Positions 53,317 through 62,227 are shown, numbered from the stretch's first letter. The stretch: 64,000 nucleotides of DNA from Thermogemmatispora aurantia (GCF_008974285.1 NZ_BKZV01000001.1:1039319-1103318), one strand, 5' to 3'. Program-made: numbers and translations. Notes: a model not told the origin generated them from the sequence alone.

Positions 53317-54489
53317 CTAGGCAGAATCGCGCGTCTCAGCAATGCGCTTGCGGGCGTTCTCGGGCAGGTCGAACCACCCGGCTTTGTCAGGATAGTAGTA
53401 TTCGACGTCGGGATCAGGCGGCCAGCGCCAGATACGGCGCAGATCCTCCATTGCCAGCCGCTGCAAGTGCTCGCGTTTGAACTCTTCTACCAGCTCGTCG
53501 ATAAACTGCGCCAGGGCCTCGCCCTGCAGTTGCTCTCTGCCGTCCTGACCACGCGCACTGAAACTGTAGCGCCGTGCATAGTCGATCAACTCCAGACGCA
53601 GCGGCTCCAGAGCAATCGAGCCAAGGCCCAGCGGCTTGGCGTAGCCGATCTTGTGACACATGCCCTCTTCGAGCACAATGGCCAGCAGCAGCGCGCCCAG
53701 CTCGTCGCGCTCCAGATTGGTAAAGTCGAGGCGAGCGTAAAAGACGGTGTCGTAGTCCAGCGGGTGAATGTAGCGGTTGGCCGGTTCCGCGCGCGTGAAG
53801 TAGACATAGCCGCTCGCCTGCAAAGGTTCCCTGTCAGGATCATGGTGGAAGTAGAACTTGCGCCCGGCGATGTAGCGCTCTTGCTCATCGAGGTAGAAGG
53901 CACGATGATGCGGCTTTGGCTCAACCAGGGGCTGGGTATACATTGGCTTGTAGAGAGCCACCGTTTCCGGGTCGGCCTGAGCATCGCCGATATTCACTTT
54001 GCCCATGAAGATGCTTTCCCGCTTGTGCTCTTTGAGCGAGCCAAAGATCCGGCAGGCGATGCAGAGATGGGTATCGTCCTGGCAGTGCAAGAATTCAGGC
54101 CTGACTTTATCCTTATACACCGCCTTATAGCGACCCCGCTCGCCTGTTTTCTCCTGCTCATAGTTGCCATCGAAGAGCGTCAGGCAGCCGTTGCCCAGGG
54201 TTTCGACCAGGCTGCGCAGCAGGCCCTTGAGCGAGGTGCCGGGAATGATGTAGTGGCCAGTCCTATCCTGGATGAAAGGTACTGGCTTCTTGGGATCTTT
54301 GATCGCTTTGCCAGCCGCAGCCAGCGAGTAGGCCGCGATAAAAATGGGAGTACGTGCCGTCAGGCGCAGCTCCAGCCTGCCGCTGTAGAGCCGTGGCAGG
54401 CCAGCGCCAAAGAGGCGGTGATGCCAGACGGGCTTACGCCGCTCCGGGGGACGGCTCCAGTCAATGCGCGCGAAATCATACGGGTTCAT
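53317..54489 (-). CDS. Type III Cas7-like RAMP protein (TIGR03986-like)
   Basis: Predicted 390-aa RAMP-superfamily subunit. The helix-capping IPGTSLKG (82-89), CRIFGS with upstream Cys residues (zinc-like CxxC), and the glycine loop GYAKPLGLGS are present. The conserved catalytic Asp of Csm3-type subunits is not obvious before the IPGTSLKG loop. It resembles the RAMP family found with Csx10/Csx19 in subtype III-D. ATGA overlap with the gene upstream, and it precedes the TIR-SAVED gene. Confidence 0.85.
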   Translation of the reverse strand: MNPYDFARIDWSRPPERRKPVWHHRLFGAGLPRLYSGRLELRLTARTPIFIAAYSLAAAGKAIKDPKKPVPFIQDRTGHYIIPGTSLKGLLRSLVETLGNGCLTLFDGNYEQEKTGERGRYKAVYKDKVRPEFLHCQDDTHLCIACRIFGSLKEHKRESIFMGKVNIGDAQADPETVALYKPMYTQPLVEPKPHHRAFYLDEQERYIAGRKFYFHHDPDREPLQASGYVYFTRAEPANRYIHPLDYDTVFYARLDFTNLERDELGALLLAIVLEEGMCHKIGYAKPLGLGSIALEPLRLELIDYARRYSFSARGQDGREQLQGEALAQFIDELVEEFKREHLQRLAMEDLRRIWRWPPDPDVEYYYPDKAGWFDLPENARKRIAETRDSA

Positions 54490-55151
54490 GAGCGACCTCC
54501 CCTGATCTCTGTGGGCAATGGCTCTGCTTCTAGACCGGCAAAGCGAAAGTAGGCCGTCGCCCCATCTGCAGGGTCGTAGTAGGAGTAGACTTTCAGCGTT
54601 ACCCGTTTTGCCGTCGGGAGCAGCTCGGCAGGATAGAACAAGGGCCGCGGAATGCGCGTGGTGAGAAAGAGGCGCGGCTCCTCTTCAGGTGCTACCCCTA
54701 CCTCTTGCGGATGCAGGCGACGGGGACGCTCCCCGAAAAGATAGTATTGCGTCGAGCGACGCTTGAGACCTTCCACCGGGCGCGAGCTTGCCTGCAGATG
54801 TTCGGCCAGCAAGTGCGCCTGTCCCAGGTAGACCACGCGCAGCTCCCCCTCGCTGCCATCCCAGCGCAATTCTCCCTCTTCGCAGAAGACCCGTCCCCAG
54901 GTATAGGCAGCCCACGGAAGCGGGTCCCTCTCCACTTGCAGCACCTCGCTCAGCCGGGCGAAGCGCACCAACAGACGCCGCATTTGTCGATTATCATCCA
55001 CAACCCTGTCGGGCAGATGCTCGCCAAGAAAGAAGGCGTTTGCAGGAAAGGGCTTGACAAGCTGTTTGAGATCAGCGTGCGCCACGGATGTGCTGGCGAC
55101 CACCTCGCTACGATTCCGGAGGCCACGCTCAGGAGATGGCGTCTCGCTCAT
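54486..55151 (-). CDS. Csx19-like protein of the type III-D operon
   Basis: Predicted 221-aa protein lacking RAMP glycine loops. Its place between RAMP genes, its size, and WGRVFCEEGELRWDG together with VVYLGQ fit the Csx19/TIGR03984 group seen in subtype III-D, whose function is poorly known. This identification is from context and approximate resemblance only. Both ends overlap the neighbours by ATGA, indicating translational coupling. Confidence 0.6.
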   Translation of the reverse strand: MSETPSPERGLRNRSEVVASTSVAHADLKQLVKPFPANAFFLGEHLPDRVVDDNRQMRRLLVRFARLSEVLQVERDPLPWAAYTWGRVFCEEGELRWDGSEGELRVVYLGQAHLLAEHLQASSRPVEGLKRRSTQYYLFGERPRRLHPQEVGVAPEEEPRLFLTTRIPRPLFYPAELLPTAKRVTLKVYSYYDPADGATAYFRFAGLEAEPLPTEIRGGRS

Positions 55152-56206
55152 GCACGTCCTCCTGCTGCTAATGCCGCGCGCATCGCCGACTCATCTGGCC
55201 ATTCCTGGATGCGGCGAATAAAGTGCTGAATGGCCTCCTCGCGGAGCTGGGCCAGGGCTTGATCGGTGAAGACGCGCAGGTGACGAATACCGCGCGGGCG
55301 TCGTTCAATGCCAGCAGGAAGTTCCACCAGGTCGTCATGCCAGGTGCCGTAGCGCCCCCAGCCGAGTTCACCGATGGCTGGCTGCTCATTCAGCCAGCGC
55401 CCCAGTCCCCACAGCTCGCTGACCGGCTCGCGCGCGTCGCTGCCGCGGATGGTGGCCGTGACAAAGCCGCCAGGCCAGCCCTCTTGCTCCTCCTCGCTGA
55501 TCGCTCCTTTGACCCAACCCAGGCCACGCGAGCGCCCTGAGCCAAGGCGAATCAGCCCATCCTCCAGGTCTTGCAGAACCACGAAGAGCATACCAAGCTG
55601 CCAGATCTCGAAGTTCCGCAGGTGAATCGCGCATTCAAAGGTGACCCCTTCGCTGATGACCTCCAGCTCAAATTTGGCCCCGTGGGAGGCGCCTCCGGTC
55701 AGGCGATCGATCCCCACACCGTCGCGCTGCTCGCGGATAGGAGCCGAAACGAGATAGGCATCGCCGATGGCCAGGCGCCCAATAAACCAGGTTGAACCGA
55801 AGAGGCGACAGACCGGGCAGGAGCGTGCATAGACCTCATCAGTATGGGCTTCAAGATAGCGGCGCCGCAGATCATTGTTCCTGACCTCGCGGTTGAAGCT
55901 TTCGCCGCAGGAATCACGATAGGTGCGGCGACGCTCCTCAAGATCAGCCTCCTGATCCTCGCTGCCGGCGAAGGGATAGCAAACCACGCACGGTTTCAGG
56001 CTGGCGACAATCTTCTCTACGTGGCTGCGAAAGACCCCTTTGAGCGAACTGCCAGGCAGGAACGGCTCCTGACGCCCGTTGCGAAAGGTCAGCACTGGCG
56101 TCATGTCCGGCCCGCTGACCGTAGGCAGGCCAGATTTGACGAGCAGCGGGCCGGTGGTGGTGATGCGCAGGCGCAAGCGGGCCTCATTGAGGAGTTGTTT
56201 GAGCAT
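55148..56206 (-). CDS. Type III Cas7/Csm3-like RAMP subunit
   Basis: Predicted 352-aa backbone subunit. LPGSSLKGVFRSHVEK is the RAMP entry loop, CPVCRLFGSTWFIGR the zinc/second-strand region, and LGSGRSRGLGWV the glycine-rich loop. An Asp in GPDMTPVLT is at about the position of the Csm3 RNase Asp, so target RNA cleavage is plausible. ATG 56206 is chosen over TTG 56215 because GGAGG is 11 bp upstream. Overlaps the Csx19-like gene. Confidence 0.88.
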   Translation of the reverse strand: MLKQLLNEARLRLRITTTGPLLVKSGLPTVSGPDMTPVLTFRNGRQEPFLPGSSLKGVFRSHVEKIVASLKPCVVCYPFAGSEDQEADLEERRRTYRDSCGESFNREVRNNDLRRRYLEAHTDEVYARSCPVCRLFGSTWFIGRLAIGDAYLVSAPIREQRDGVGIDRLTGGASHGAKFELEVISEGVTFECAIHLRNFEIWQLGMLFVVLQDLEDGLIRLGSGRSRGLGWVKGAISEEEQEGWPGGFVTATIRGSDAREPVSELWGLGRWLNEQPAIGELGWGRYGTWHDDLVELPAGIERRPRGIRHLRVFTDQALAQLREEAIQHFIRRIQEWPDESAMRAALAAGGRA

Positions 56207-56233
56207 TGGTAACAATTCCTCCCATCTCTTTGG

Positions 56234-57184
56234 CTAGTTGGCGCTAAACAGCTGCTCAATCTGCTTCGCCAGGAAGTCCTCACCGTCTTCGACGCGGTGA
56301 AATTTCTCTTCGGGACTGCGCCCAAGCAGATAACGCTGCAAACGCCGGGCGCGCTCCTCGGGGCTTAGCCTACCGTTCTTACCGTCGGCGTCCTCTTCGC
56401 CTTCCAGTTCCAGGATGTAGACGCGCAGGTCGCGCAGACGGCAGGCCCCCAGGCCGCGCGAACGCTTGCCGCCGATCGATCCGAAACCGTTGACGAACTC
56501 GCTGAGTCCCAGGCTGAGCAGCCAGAGGTCCTCTCTGGTGGCGTTCTCTAGAGTGATCTCCAGGTCAAAGGCAGTGCTGGCCGGCACGACCTCGTAGTCG
56601 TACTTGAGGCGCTCCTTGGCACGCTCGCTGTCGCGCTCGATGGCGACGCCGTCGCGCAGCTGAATGATACCGTTCCATTCCTCCTCGGGAATGTAGAGGT
56701 CGTTGACATTGACTCGCGAAGCCGAGAACGGTGAGCCAAAGAGTCGACAGGTGTGACAAAGCTGCTCTAGAATAGGGAGCAGATCCAGCTCGCCCCGCTG
56801 ACGCCTCTCCTCAGCTATGGTGCGCTGGCGCGCAGTCGGACAGATGTTATCAAGGCTTCCTTCCTCATGCTGGATTTGTTCTAGCTCCTCCTGCTCCCGC
56901 TCGATGAGGCCGCAGGTGCGCAGGCGCGGCTGCGGCAGCTCAGCCAGGGCAGCCACCAGTTTTTCAACCGTGCTGCGCAAGGCCCCTTTAAAGCTCGAAC
57001 CCGGAATGAAAGGGATGTTCTCGGGCGTCAGGACAATCGGGCTTCGGCTGCTGTTCAGGGTGAGCTTGCCACCGCCGATGTGGAGCGCCGTCTCCATGAC
57101 AAGCCGCCCTTTGAAGAGATAGCGGTTGCGCAGGCGCAGTCGGCGTACGGGATCATCTGTATAGAGCTGGTGATGAATGGCCAT
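56234..57184 (-). CDS. Type III Cas7/Csm3-like RAMP subunit
   Basis: Predicted 316-aa backbone subunit: LVMETALHIGGGKL at the start, IPGSSFKGALRSTVEK, CHTCRLFGSPFSASR and GKRSRGLGACRL. At the place of the Csm3 catalytic Asp it reads NSSRSPIV, so this copy may not cut target RNA. Its ATG overlaps the previous stop by one base (TAATG). One of several Cas7-like genes in the operon. Confidence 0.9.
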   Translation of the reverse strand: MAIHHQLYTDDPVRRLRLRNRYLFKGRLVMETALHIGGGKLTLNSSRSPIVLTPENIPFIPGSSFKGALRSTVEKLVAALAELPQPRLRTCGLIEREQEELEQIQHEEGSLDNICPTARQRTIAEERRQRGELDLLPILEQLCHTCRLFGSPFSASRVNVNDLYIPEEEWNGIIQLRDGVAIERDSERAKERLKYDYEVVPASTAFDLEITLENATREDLWLLSLGLSEFVNGFGSIGGKRSRGLGACRLRDLRVYILELEGEEDADGKNGRLSPEERARRLQRYLLGRSPEEKFHRVEDGEDFLAKQIEQLFSAN

Positions 57185-57660
57185 TATTGCTCTCCCCCGA
57201 CAAGGCTCTTGTTAGTCTGCTCCTTTTGTCGCTTGTAATACGCCTGTAAGCGGCTATTTTCTGCCACCAAATGCTGAATGAATTCGGCCATCAACTGCGC
57301 CATCAGCTCCTCAGTCTGAGCACGCATGGCCTGTACCCCTCCCTGGTCATCGAGCAGATGGAACTCAGTTTTCAGGCGCTTCTTCTGCATAGATTCCATG
57401 TATTTCTTCAGATTCTGGTAAAAAATTTCTATATTTCTTTTACTGGCGGGCCAGTTACGCTCGGTCTGATGGGTGACGAAGTCACGCAGCGCCTGGTAGT
57501 TGAGGGCCAGCGAGATGGCGTGCAGGCCATTGATCTGGCTATTGGGCAGAGGCTCGCAGTCTTCCTCGTCCAGCAACTGGCGTATGAGGCTCACAGCTTC
57601 TGGATAGAGCACCTCGTCGCTCAGTAGGGCAATCCTGTTAATCTGTTCCTCTGAGAGCAC
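57184..57660 (-). CDS. Small helical type III subunit candidate (Cas11-like)
   Basis: Predicted 158-aa mostly helical protein, no RAMP motif. The C-terminal helix reads LMAQLMAEFIQHLVAENSR. Size, helical character and position between csx10 and Cas7 genes fit a small (Cas11/Csm2-like) subunit, which pads the inner filament of type III complexes. GTG start, GGAGG 10 bp upstream. The identification is inferred; sequence similarity to Csm2 is not demonstrated. Confidence 0.6.
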   Translation of the reverse strand: MLSEEQINRIALLSDEVLYPEAVSLIRQLLDEEDCEPLPNSQINGLHAISLALNYQALRDFVTHQTERNWPASKRNIEIFYQNLKKYMESMQKKRLKTEFHLLDDQGGVQAMRAQTEELMAQLMAEFIQHLVAENSRLQAYYKRQKEQTNKSLVGGEQ

Positions 57661-57666
57661 GGGCCA

Positions 57667-58176
57667 CTACCTCCTTCGCTCCGTAAAGGCCTCTAGCTCC
57701 TTGCGGCCCTCCATCGTAGAGCGCACCTCATAGTGGGCTACCATCGAGCGGATAAACTGGCGCATCAAGGAGAGATGGACACGTCGACGGAGTTGGCGGT
57801 CTTCCTCAGTTTTCTCGCCGATGCCCAGCTCCTGGCAGACTCTGTCAGCACGCACGGCCAGATCCTGCTCCAGGACGCGCAGCAAACGCTCGCCGAAACC
57901 TGTTTGAGGATCTGCCTTATCGTCCTTGAGAGGCAAGCGCCAATAGTCAAAACGGGCGATTTGCTTCTTGACATAGTCCAGGACATCGCTGCGCTTGAGC
58001 GTTCCATTGACGATAGCCTCCAGCCCGGTCATCTGCGAGCGGTGATCCTTTTTCAGAACGACCGCCGCATGGTATCCAAGGCGCTCGGCCAGCTCATAGA
58101 AGTCCGGTCTATCCGCTTCCTTACTCACGGCAATCACAATCTGAATCTCAGGGATCGCCCTGGGCTTTGTGCTCAT
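57667..58176 (-). CDS. Second small protein of the type III operon
   Basis: Predicted 169-aa protein. The N-terminal part (IVIAVSKEADRPDFYELAER, LGYHAAVVLKK) looks like a small alpha/beta unit; the C-terminal LRRRVHLSLMRQFIRSMVAH resembles the last helix of the neighbouring small protein. Its start ATG 58176 overlaps the csx10 stop by 4 bp (ATGA); an upstream in-frame GTG at 58182 is also possible. Function unknown; perhaps a second small subunit or accessory factor. Confidence 0.5.
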   Translation of the reverse strand: MSTKPRAIPEIQIVIAVSKEADRPDFYELAERLGYHAAVVLKKDHRSQMTGLEAIVNGTLKRSDVLDYVKKQIARFDYWRLPLKDDKADPQTGFGERLLRVLEQDLAVRADRVCQELGIGEKTEEDRQLRRRVHLSLMRQFIRSMVAHYEVRSTMEGRKELEAFTERRR

Positions 58177-59462
58177 GACCACAACACCTCAAAATGGAAA
58201 GGATCAGACACGCACACCCGACCGAAACCCTCGTTGCGACGGCGACCGATGCCCTCCTCTTCCAGGCGGAAGAGGGCTTCAATCAGCCGATCAAGGCCGG
58301 CGCCGCTGCGCTCCCAGTAAGCGAAGAGGAAGACGGAGCCACGCTCAATGGCATACTCAGCGGCGCGTGGCAGCCCCCAGAGATTGTTCCAACCCGTTAC
58401 TCGACGCAGCGCTGCCGCCGTGTGAAGACAGCGCAGATCATCGCTGGTGAAAGGCGGGCCGAGCAGCTCCGCCAGAGCGGTCTCATCGATGCGCCCGCGA
58501 TAGCGCAGGAACTGATCGCAGAGGATGGTCGGCGAATAGAGCGTAAGGGCAAAGTAGAAAGGCTTCTGGTCGTTGCATAGCTCATGACTGGCCAGGTAGT
58601 CCTTCAGCTTGCGATCGAAGGTCAGCAGGCGCTCACGGAAACGAGCCAAAGAGGTCGCTGCATCTTGCAGAGGAGTCAGCGTCAGCTCAACTGCGCCGAG
58701 GCCGCGTGTGCGGCCCGTTCCAATGCGCACCAGACCCGAATGGCCTGCCTCCTCGATAAAGCGCTGGAGCAAAGGGGCCTCTTCGTCGGAGGCTTTCACC
58801 AGTCCCCAGAAGCAGGTTCCCTCGTCCAGAACCTCACGATTGTAAAGGATCTCTTCCTGTACAGTTCCTCGCAAGCGGTCGATGCCAGTATGAGTCTGTA
58901 GGTGCCGCCGCCCGCGATAATCGGCCAGATGAAAGGCCCCGTTGTGTCGCGCATAACAACCGGTAATGCTCTGCATCGAGGCACTGCAGTCCTTACTAGG
59001 ACAGGAGTGCAGCTTTTTAAGCGCCTTGATCGCTTGCGATTCATTGCCGGGCTGCAGAGCAAAGACAGCCCAGGCAAACAGTGTATCGCTCACGCCGTGC
59101 CCGTTCTCGTCCGCTTCCTGACCGCTATCGCTTTTAAAGCCTGGGTGCCGTTTGCAGCTTTGGGCCGTGCGCGGCAGCGGATAGACAGGGCTGAGTGCTA
59201 TCTCTTGCCGGGACTTATTTTTCTTCTCTCCATCCGAGGCCAGAGGAGCGAGCAACAGGTCGGGAAATTGTACGCGCCCGCTGAGAAAGAGGCGACTGAA
59301 TTCGTCACGCTGGGTCGGATAGAGCAGACGGTGCAGACCAGCCAGGCTACCAGTCAGGCTAGTGCCAGGCAGGTAGTCCAGGCAACCAAAGCCAGAGGGG
59401 GCATGATCAGCGCGAATGGCCAGCGGTGCGCGGGCTTGCAGCAGCAGGGCGAAAGCTTTCAT
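58173..59462 (-). CDS. csx10: Csx10-like double-RAMP subunit (Cas5 position)
   Basis: Predicted 429-aa protein with two RAMP halves: the first has YLPGTSLTGSLAGL and the glycine loop IGTGRTRGLGAVEL, the second ends EEGIGRRRNEGFGRV. This two-domain build is that of Csx10, the Cas5-like subunit of subtype III-D, which caps the crRNA 5' handle. Cys-rich residues (SCPSKDCSAS) lie in the middle. ATGA overlap with the gene upstream. It supports classification as III-D. Confidence 0.78.
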   Translation of the reverse strand: MKAFALLLQARAPLAIRADHAPSGFGCLDYLPGTSLTGSLAGLHRLLYPTQRDEFSRLFLSGRVQFPDLLLAPLASDGEKKNKSRQEIALSPVYPLPRTAQSCKRHPGFKSDSGQEADENGHGVSDTLFAWAVFALQPGNESQAIKALKKLHSCPSKDCSASMQSITGCYARHNGAFHLADYRGRRHLQTHTGIDRLRGTVQEEILYNREVLDEGTCFWGLVKASDEEAPLLQRFIEEAGHSGLVRIGTGRTRGLGAVELTLTPLQDAATSLARFRERLLTFDRKLKDYLASHELCNDQKPFYFALTLYSPTILCDQFLRYRGRIDETALAELLGPPFTSDDLRCLHTAAALRRVTGWNNLWGLPRAAEYAIERGSVFLFAYWERSGAGLDRLIEALFRLEEEGIGRRRNEGFGRVCVSDPFHFEVLWS

Positions 59463-60247
59463 TCTTCATCCTCCTGCGCCGTCGAATAGTACATCAGCTC
59501 GTCGAGACGCGCCAGCCAGCCGCGCCATTCTTCGGGAGGATACTCCTCACCATTGATTTCCAGATGCAGCACGTCGCAGCGACAACGCCCCTTTCCCGTT
59601 GACTTGTTGGCTCCGAGCTGCTCGACCAGATGCAGGCCCGCGAGCAAGAGCAGCAGCGAGTAAGTCGGGCTACGCGGCTCCTCATCAAGAGGCAGGCAGG
59701 TCAGCCAGCCGCGAATGGTGCCGGAGAAAGTTAGATGGCGCCGACCAAACTCGCTGGTGTAGAGGGCACCAGGGACCGCCGTGCGCGTAAGGCGCCGCAG
59801 GCGCACCTGCGTATAGGGGGTTACCAGGGCTTCGGGAGACTCTTGCAGTCCTTCCGCCGTGGATGCTGTCCCTGCAGTCGGAGCCGTCTCCGCGGTCGTC
59901 AAGAGGCGAGCATTGTCGAAGAAGAGCGTACCGGGCAACATCTGCGAGCCGAAGATGCGCGTGATCATACTCACACGTGCCCCCAGGCCACGCAAGGCCA
60001 CATCGTCGTCGTGAGGAGTAGCCATAAGTTCACTCATTTCTGCCAGCTCCTCATAGGTGCGGGCCAGCTGTTCGCAGCACTCACGGACGACCCCTTTGAA
60101 GGTGGCGCCGGGCACGTAGAGCCAGCCCTGTCGATCGCGCGCGATCGTGCGATCTACCAACCCCTGACGGAAGCCGGTCCCGAAGTGGAAAGGGGTAAGG
60201 AAGGTTAGTCTGTAATCGATCGACAGACGGTCAGTCCTCGCTTTCAC
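59459..60247 (-). CDS. Type III Cas7-like RAMP subunit
   Basis: Predicted 262-aa RAMP protein. VPGATFKGVVRECCEQ is the entry loop and GANKSTGKGR the glycine loop. VDRTIARDRQGWLYVPG carries an Asp exactly where Csm3-type RNases have theirs. The start is taken as GTG 60247 with GGAGG 6 bp upstream; the cas10 stop overlaps by 17 bp. Second gene of the operon. Confidence 0.82.
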   Translation of the reverse strand: MKARTDRLSIDYRLTFLTPFHFGTGFRQGLVDRTIARDRQGWLYVPGATFKGVVRECCEQLARTYEELAEMSELMATPHDDDVALRGLGARVSMITRIFGSQMLPGTLFFDNARLLTTAETAPTAGTASTAEGLQESPEALVTPYTQVRLRRLTRTAVPGALYTSEFGRRHLTFSGTIRGWLTCLPLDEEPRSPTYSLLLLLAGLHLVEQLGANKSTGKGRCRCDVLHLEINGEEYPPEEWRGWLARLDELMYYSTAQEDEE

Positions 60248-62036
60248 GCTCGCCCTCCTCTGCTGCCACAAAATCGTAGAGTTCGACCAGGTCGAGCAGC
60301 GGCGTCAGGTAGATCTCTCGCCCCGACTGACCCTGGTCTTGAAGCCGCGACCAGGGGAAAATGACACGCGGGAAACCCTGGAAGAGACTAGCGTTTTCTA
60401 TCGACTGGTCCCCGCGCAGGAGATAGCGCTGACTGAAGTCATAGAGCCGTTTCAGCAGAAACTCGCGCTCTCTGTCGCGGCAGCCCTGTAGGGCCGCCAG
60501 GGCCTCGAGAACGGTGCTGGTCCGGTTCATTTTGAGCACGGCCTCGCGTAGCTGATGCAACTTGGAGCGCGGAAAACCCAGGCGCTTCGCTTCGCGAATG
60601 GCTTGTAGCAGATCCTCCAGCGCGGGGAGCCGATAGGGGCGTAGCGTGGCACGGAATTCAGTGTTGGCCTCACGCTTGCAGTAGACGGTCTTGTAGAGAT
60701 AGTCAAATTCATGGGTACCGGCGCCAGCTACGACCAGGAAATTGATGCGCGTGTCGTCGCCATCTCCGGCGTCACGCCACTGGTCCACCCGGGCCTGCTT
60801 CTTAGCGAACCTGAGCGCATTCTCTGCCAGATCGTGCATCAGGCCGAAAGGATACTTCAATGGGGCAAAAACTACCCCCACTGAGAGTGTGCCCTGCTGC
60901 TTACCTGCCTTTTCACGGAAGACACGGGCCACCTCCAGCGCCACGTTAAGGGCACGATCACCGCTGGTCAGCAGCATCAGGTCGTCGCCGCCAAGCAAGA
61001 GCACATCGAAGGGAAAGAAATAGTCGCCCTTTGGCTGAGCTTCTTGTCTTGCCTGACCATTCTCCTCCTCGTTGTCCTCCTCATCCAACAGGCCCTTCAC
61101 GGGGACCGGCTTGAGGTGTTCGGCGACTGCGCTCGCCAGGGCCTCGTAGATGGCATCGTCGATATCGCTGGCGAATTCTTCGATTCGTTTGAGGGTCGAG
61201 AGCTTTTCAATCCTGCTGCCCATACCGTTGCCATCGGCGTAGATCAGGCCGAGATAGTCTCTGACACTACCACTACCTCGACCACTGCTGGCAACGGCGC
61301 GCAAGGTATCGATATCACGTGGGCGCTTGGGTACGATTGGCTTACCATCTTCCAGGAAGTAATCAGGCGCTATTCTATTTAGCCGATAGATCAGGTTGGC
61401 CCAGAGTACTGCTCGCTTCGCCTCCTCGTCAGAGTCGGGGCTCACCTCCTGGGGCCTGGCTGCCATTCTCTCAATACTTTTCTTGATCTGAGCATCCTCT
61501 CTTCTCTTCTGAAGGCAGACAGGGCAGTAACGCTGCTCTTCCCCCCGAGGCTCTCTCCAGGGGCTTTGCCCGGCAGCATATGCAAGGCCGCAGGAGTCGC
61601 AGAGCTGGAGCAGCGGATGAGACGGCAAGGCCACGATGGCCGGTGGGCAATCCTTGGCGCGGCGCAGCTTGTAGCGCAGCAGGTCAAGCTGCTGGAGCAG
61701 GTTAGCCTGCCAGAGATCAGGCTCAGCCAACTCCGCTGGCAGCCGCTGCACAGCGCCCGTGACAGTAGCCCCACCCTGGGTTTCTTCGCGGTATCTGGCC
61801 TGGACTCGTCTCACGAATTCCTCTGCTTTGTCCTCAGCCAGCAAGAAGAGGCCCGAGCCGCCATTGGCATAGACCACCCGCGCGTTGGGATCGAGATCCC
61901 TGGCGATGGCTCCCATGATCTCACGGTTGAGTCGGTCGAGGATAGAGCTGGCACCCCGGATCTCTCTCAGACGATCGGTGCTGAAGACGTAGTTTTTGAT
62001 ACGATCGGTGTCGAGCGCTACCAGCGCATAGGCCAC
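60231..62036 (-). CDS. cas10: Cas10 without HD domain, cyclase motif intact
   Basis: Predicted 601-aa large subunit, short for Cas10 (commonly 750-1000). It begins directly with the first palm (VALDTDRIKNYVFSTDRLRE) with no HD nuclease ahead. Palm 1 has a degenerate NGGSG near 58-62; a zinc finger CDSC...CPVC is at 146-174; YADGNGMG at 266-273 and LLGGDD at 347-352 are the cyclase residues of palm 2. It should therefore make cyclic oligoadenylate but not cut ssDNA. ATG first gene of the operon; all downstream genes overlap or nearly abut. Confidence 0.93.
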   Translation of the reverse strand: MAYALVALDTDRIKNYVFSTDRLREIRGASSILDRLNREIMGAIARDLDPNARVVYANGGSGLFLLAEDKAEEFVRRVQARYREETQGGATVTGAVQRLPAELAEPDLWQANLLQQLDLLRYKLRRAKDCPPAIVALPSHPLLQLCDSCGLAYAAGQSPWREPRGEEQRYCPVCLQKRREDAQIKKSIERMAARPQEVSPDSDEEAKRAVLWANLIYRLNRIAPDYFLEDGKPIVPKRPRDIDTLRAVASSGRGSGSVRDYLGLIYADGNGMGSRIEKLSTLKRIEEFASDIDDAIYEALASAVAEHLKPVPVKGLLDEEDNEEENGQARQEAQPKGDYFFPFDVLLLGGDDLMLLTSGDRALNVALEVARVFREKAGKQQGTLSVGVVFAPLKYPFGLMHDLAENALRFAKKQARVDQWRDAGDGDDTRINFLVVAGAGTHEFDYLYKTVYCKREANTEFRATLRPYRLPALEDLLQAIREAKRLGFPRSKLHQLREAVLKMNRTSTVLEALAALQGCRDREREFLLKRLYDFSQRYLLRGDQSIENASLFQGFPRVIFPWSRLQDQGQSGREIYLTPLLDLVELYDFVAAEEGERESED

Positions 62037-62191
62037 AGCTGCACTACCTCCTTCTGATGTCTACAGCGCTCTCTAGCTGCCCTACCCGGCAAGCAATAGG
62101 AGTATAGCATAGTTCAGCTGAATTGCATATGAGAACTTCTACTAATTTCTTTCAATAACTCTAAGGAGAGCTGGCATCAAGAAAAAAGCAT
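62037..62191. promoter_or_regulatory. Promoter region of the type III operon
   Basis: The minus-strand TATACT at 62101-62106 (with TGC before it) is a candidate -10 about 65 bp upstream of cas10; no convincing -35. No CRISPR repeats are found here or elsewhere in the window. Confidence 0.45.
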
Positions 62192-62227
62192 CCACATACG
62201 CTGTGTGCAGCGCAGGTGGATGCTATG
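62192..62227 (-). terminator. Intrinsic terminator upstream of cas10 operon
   Basis: Minus strand GCATCCAC ... GTGGATGC with an inner GCGCT/AGCGT stem, followed by six Ts. It ends the transcript of the small orphan gene farther upstream. Confidence 0.8.
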
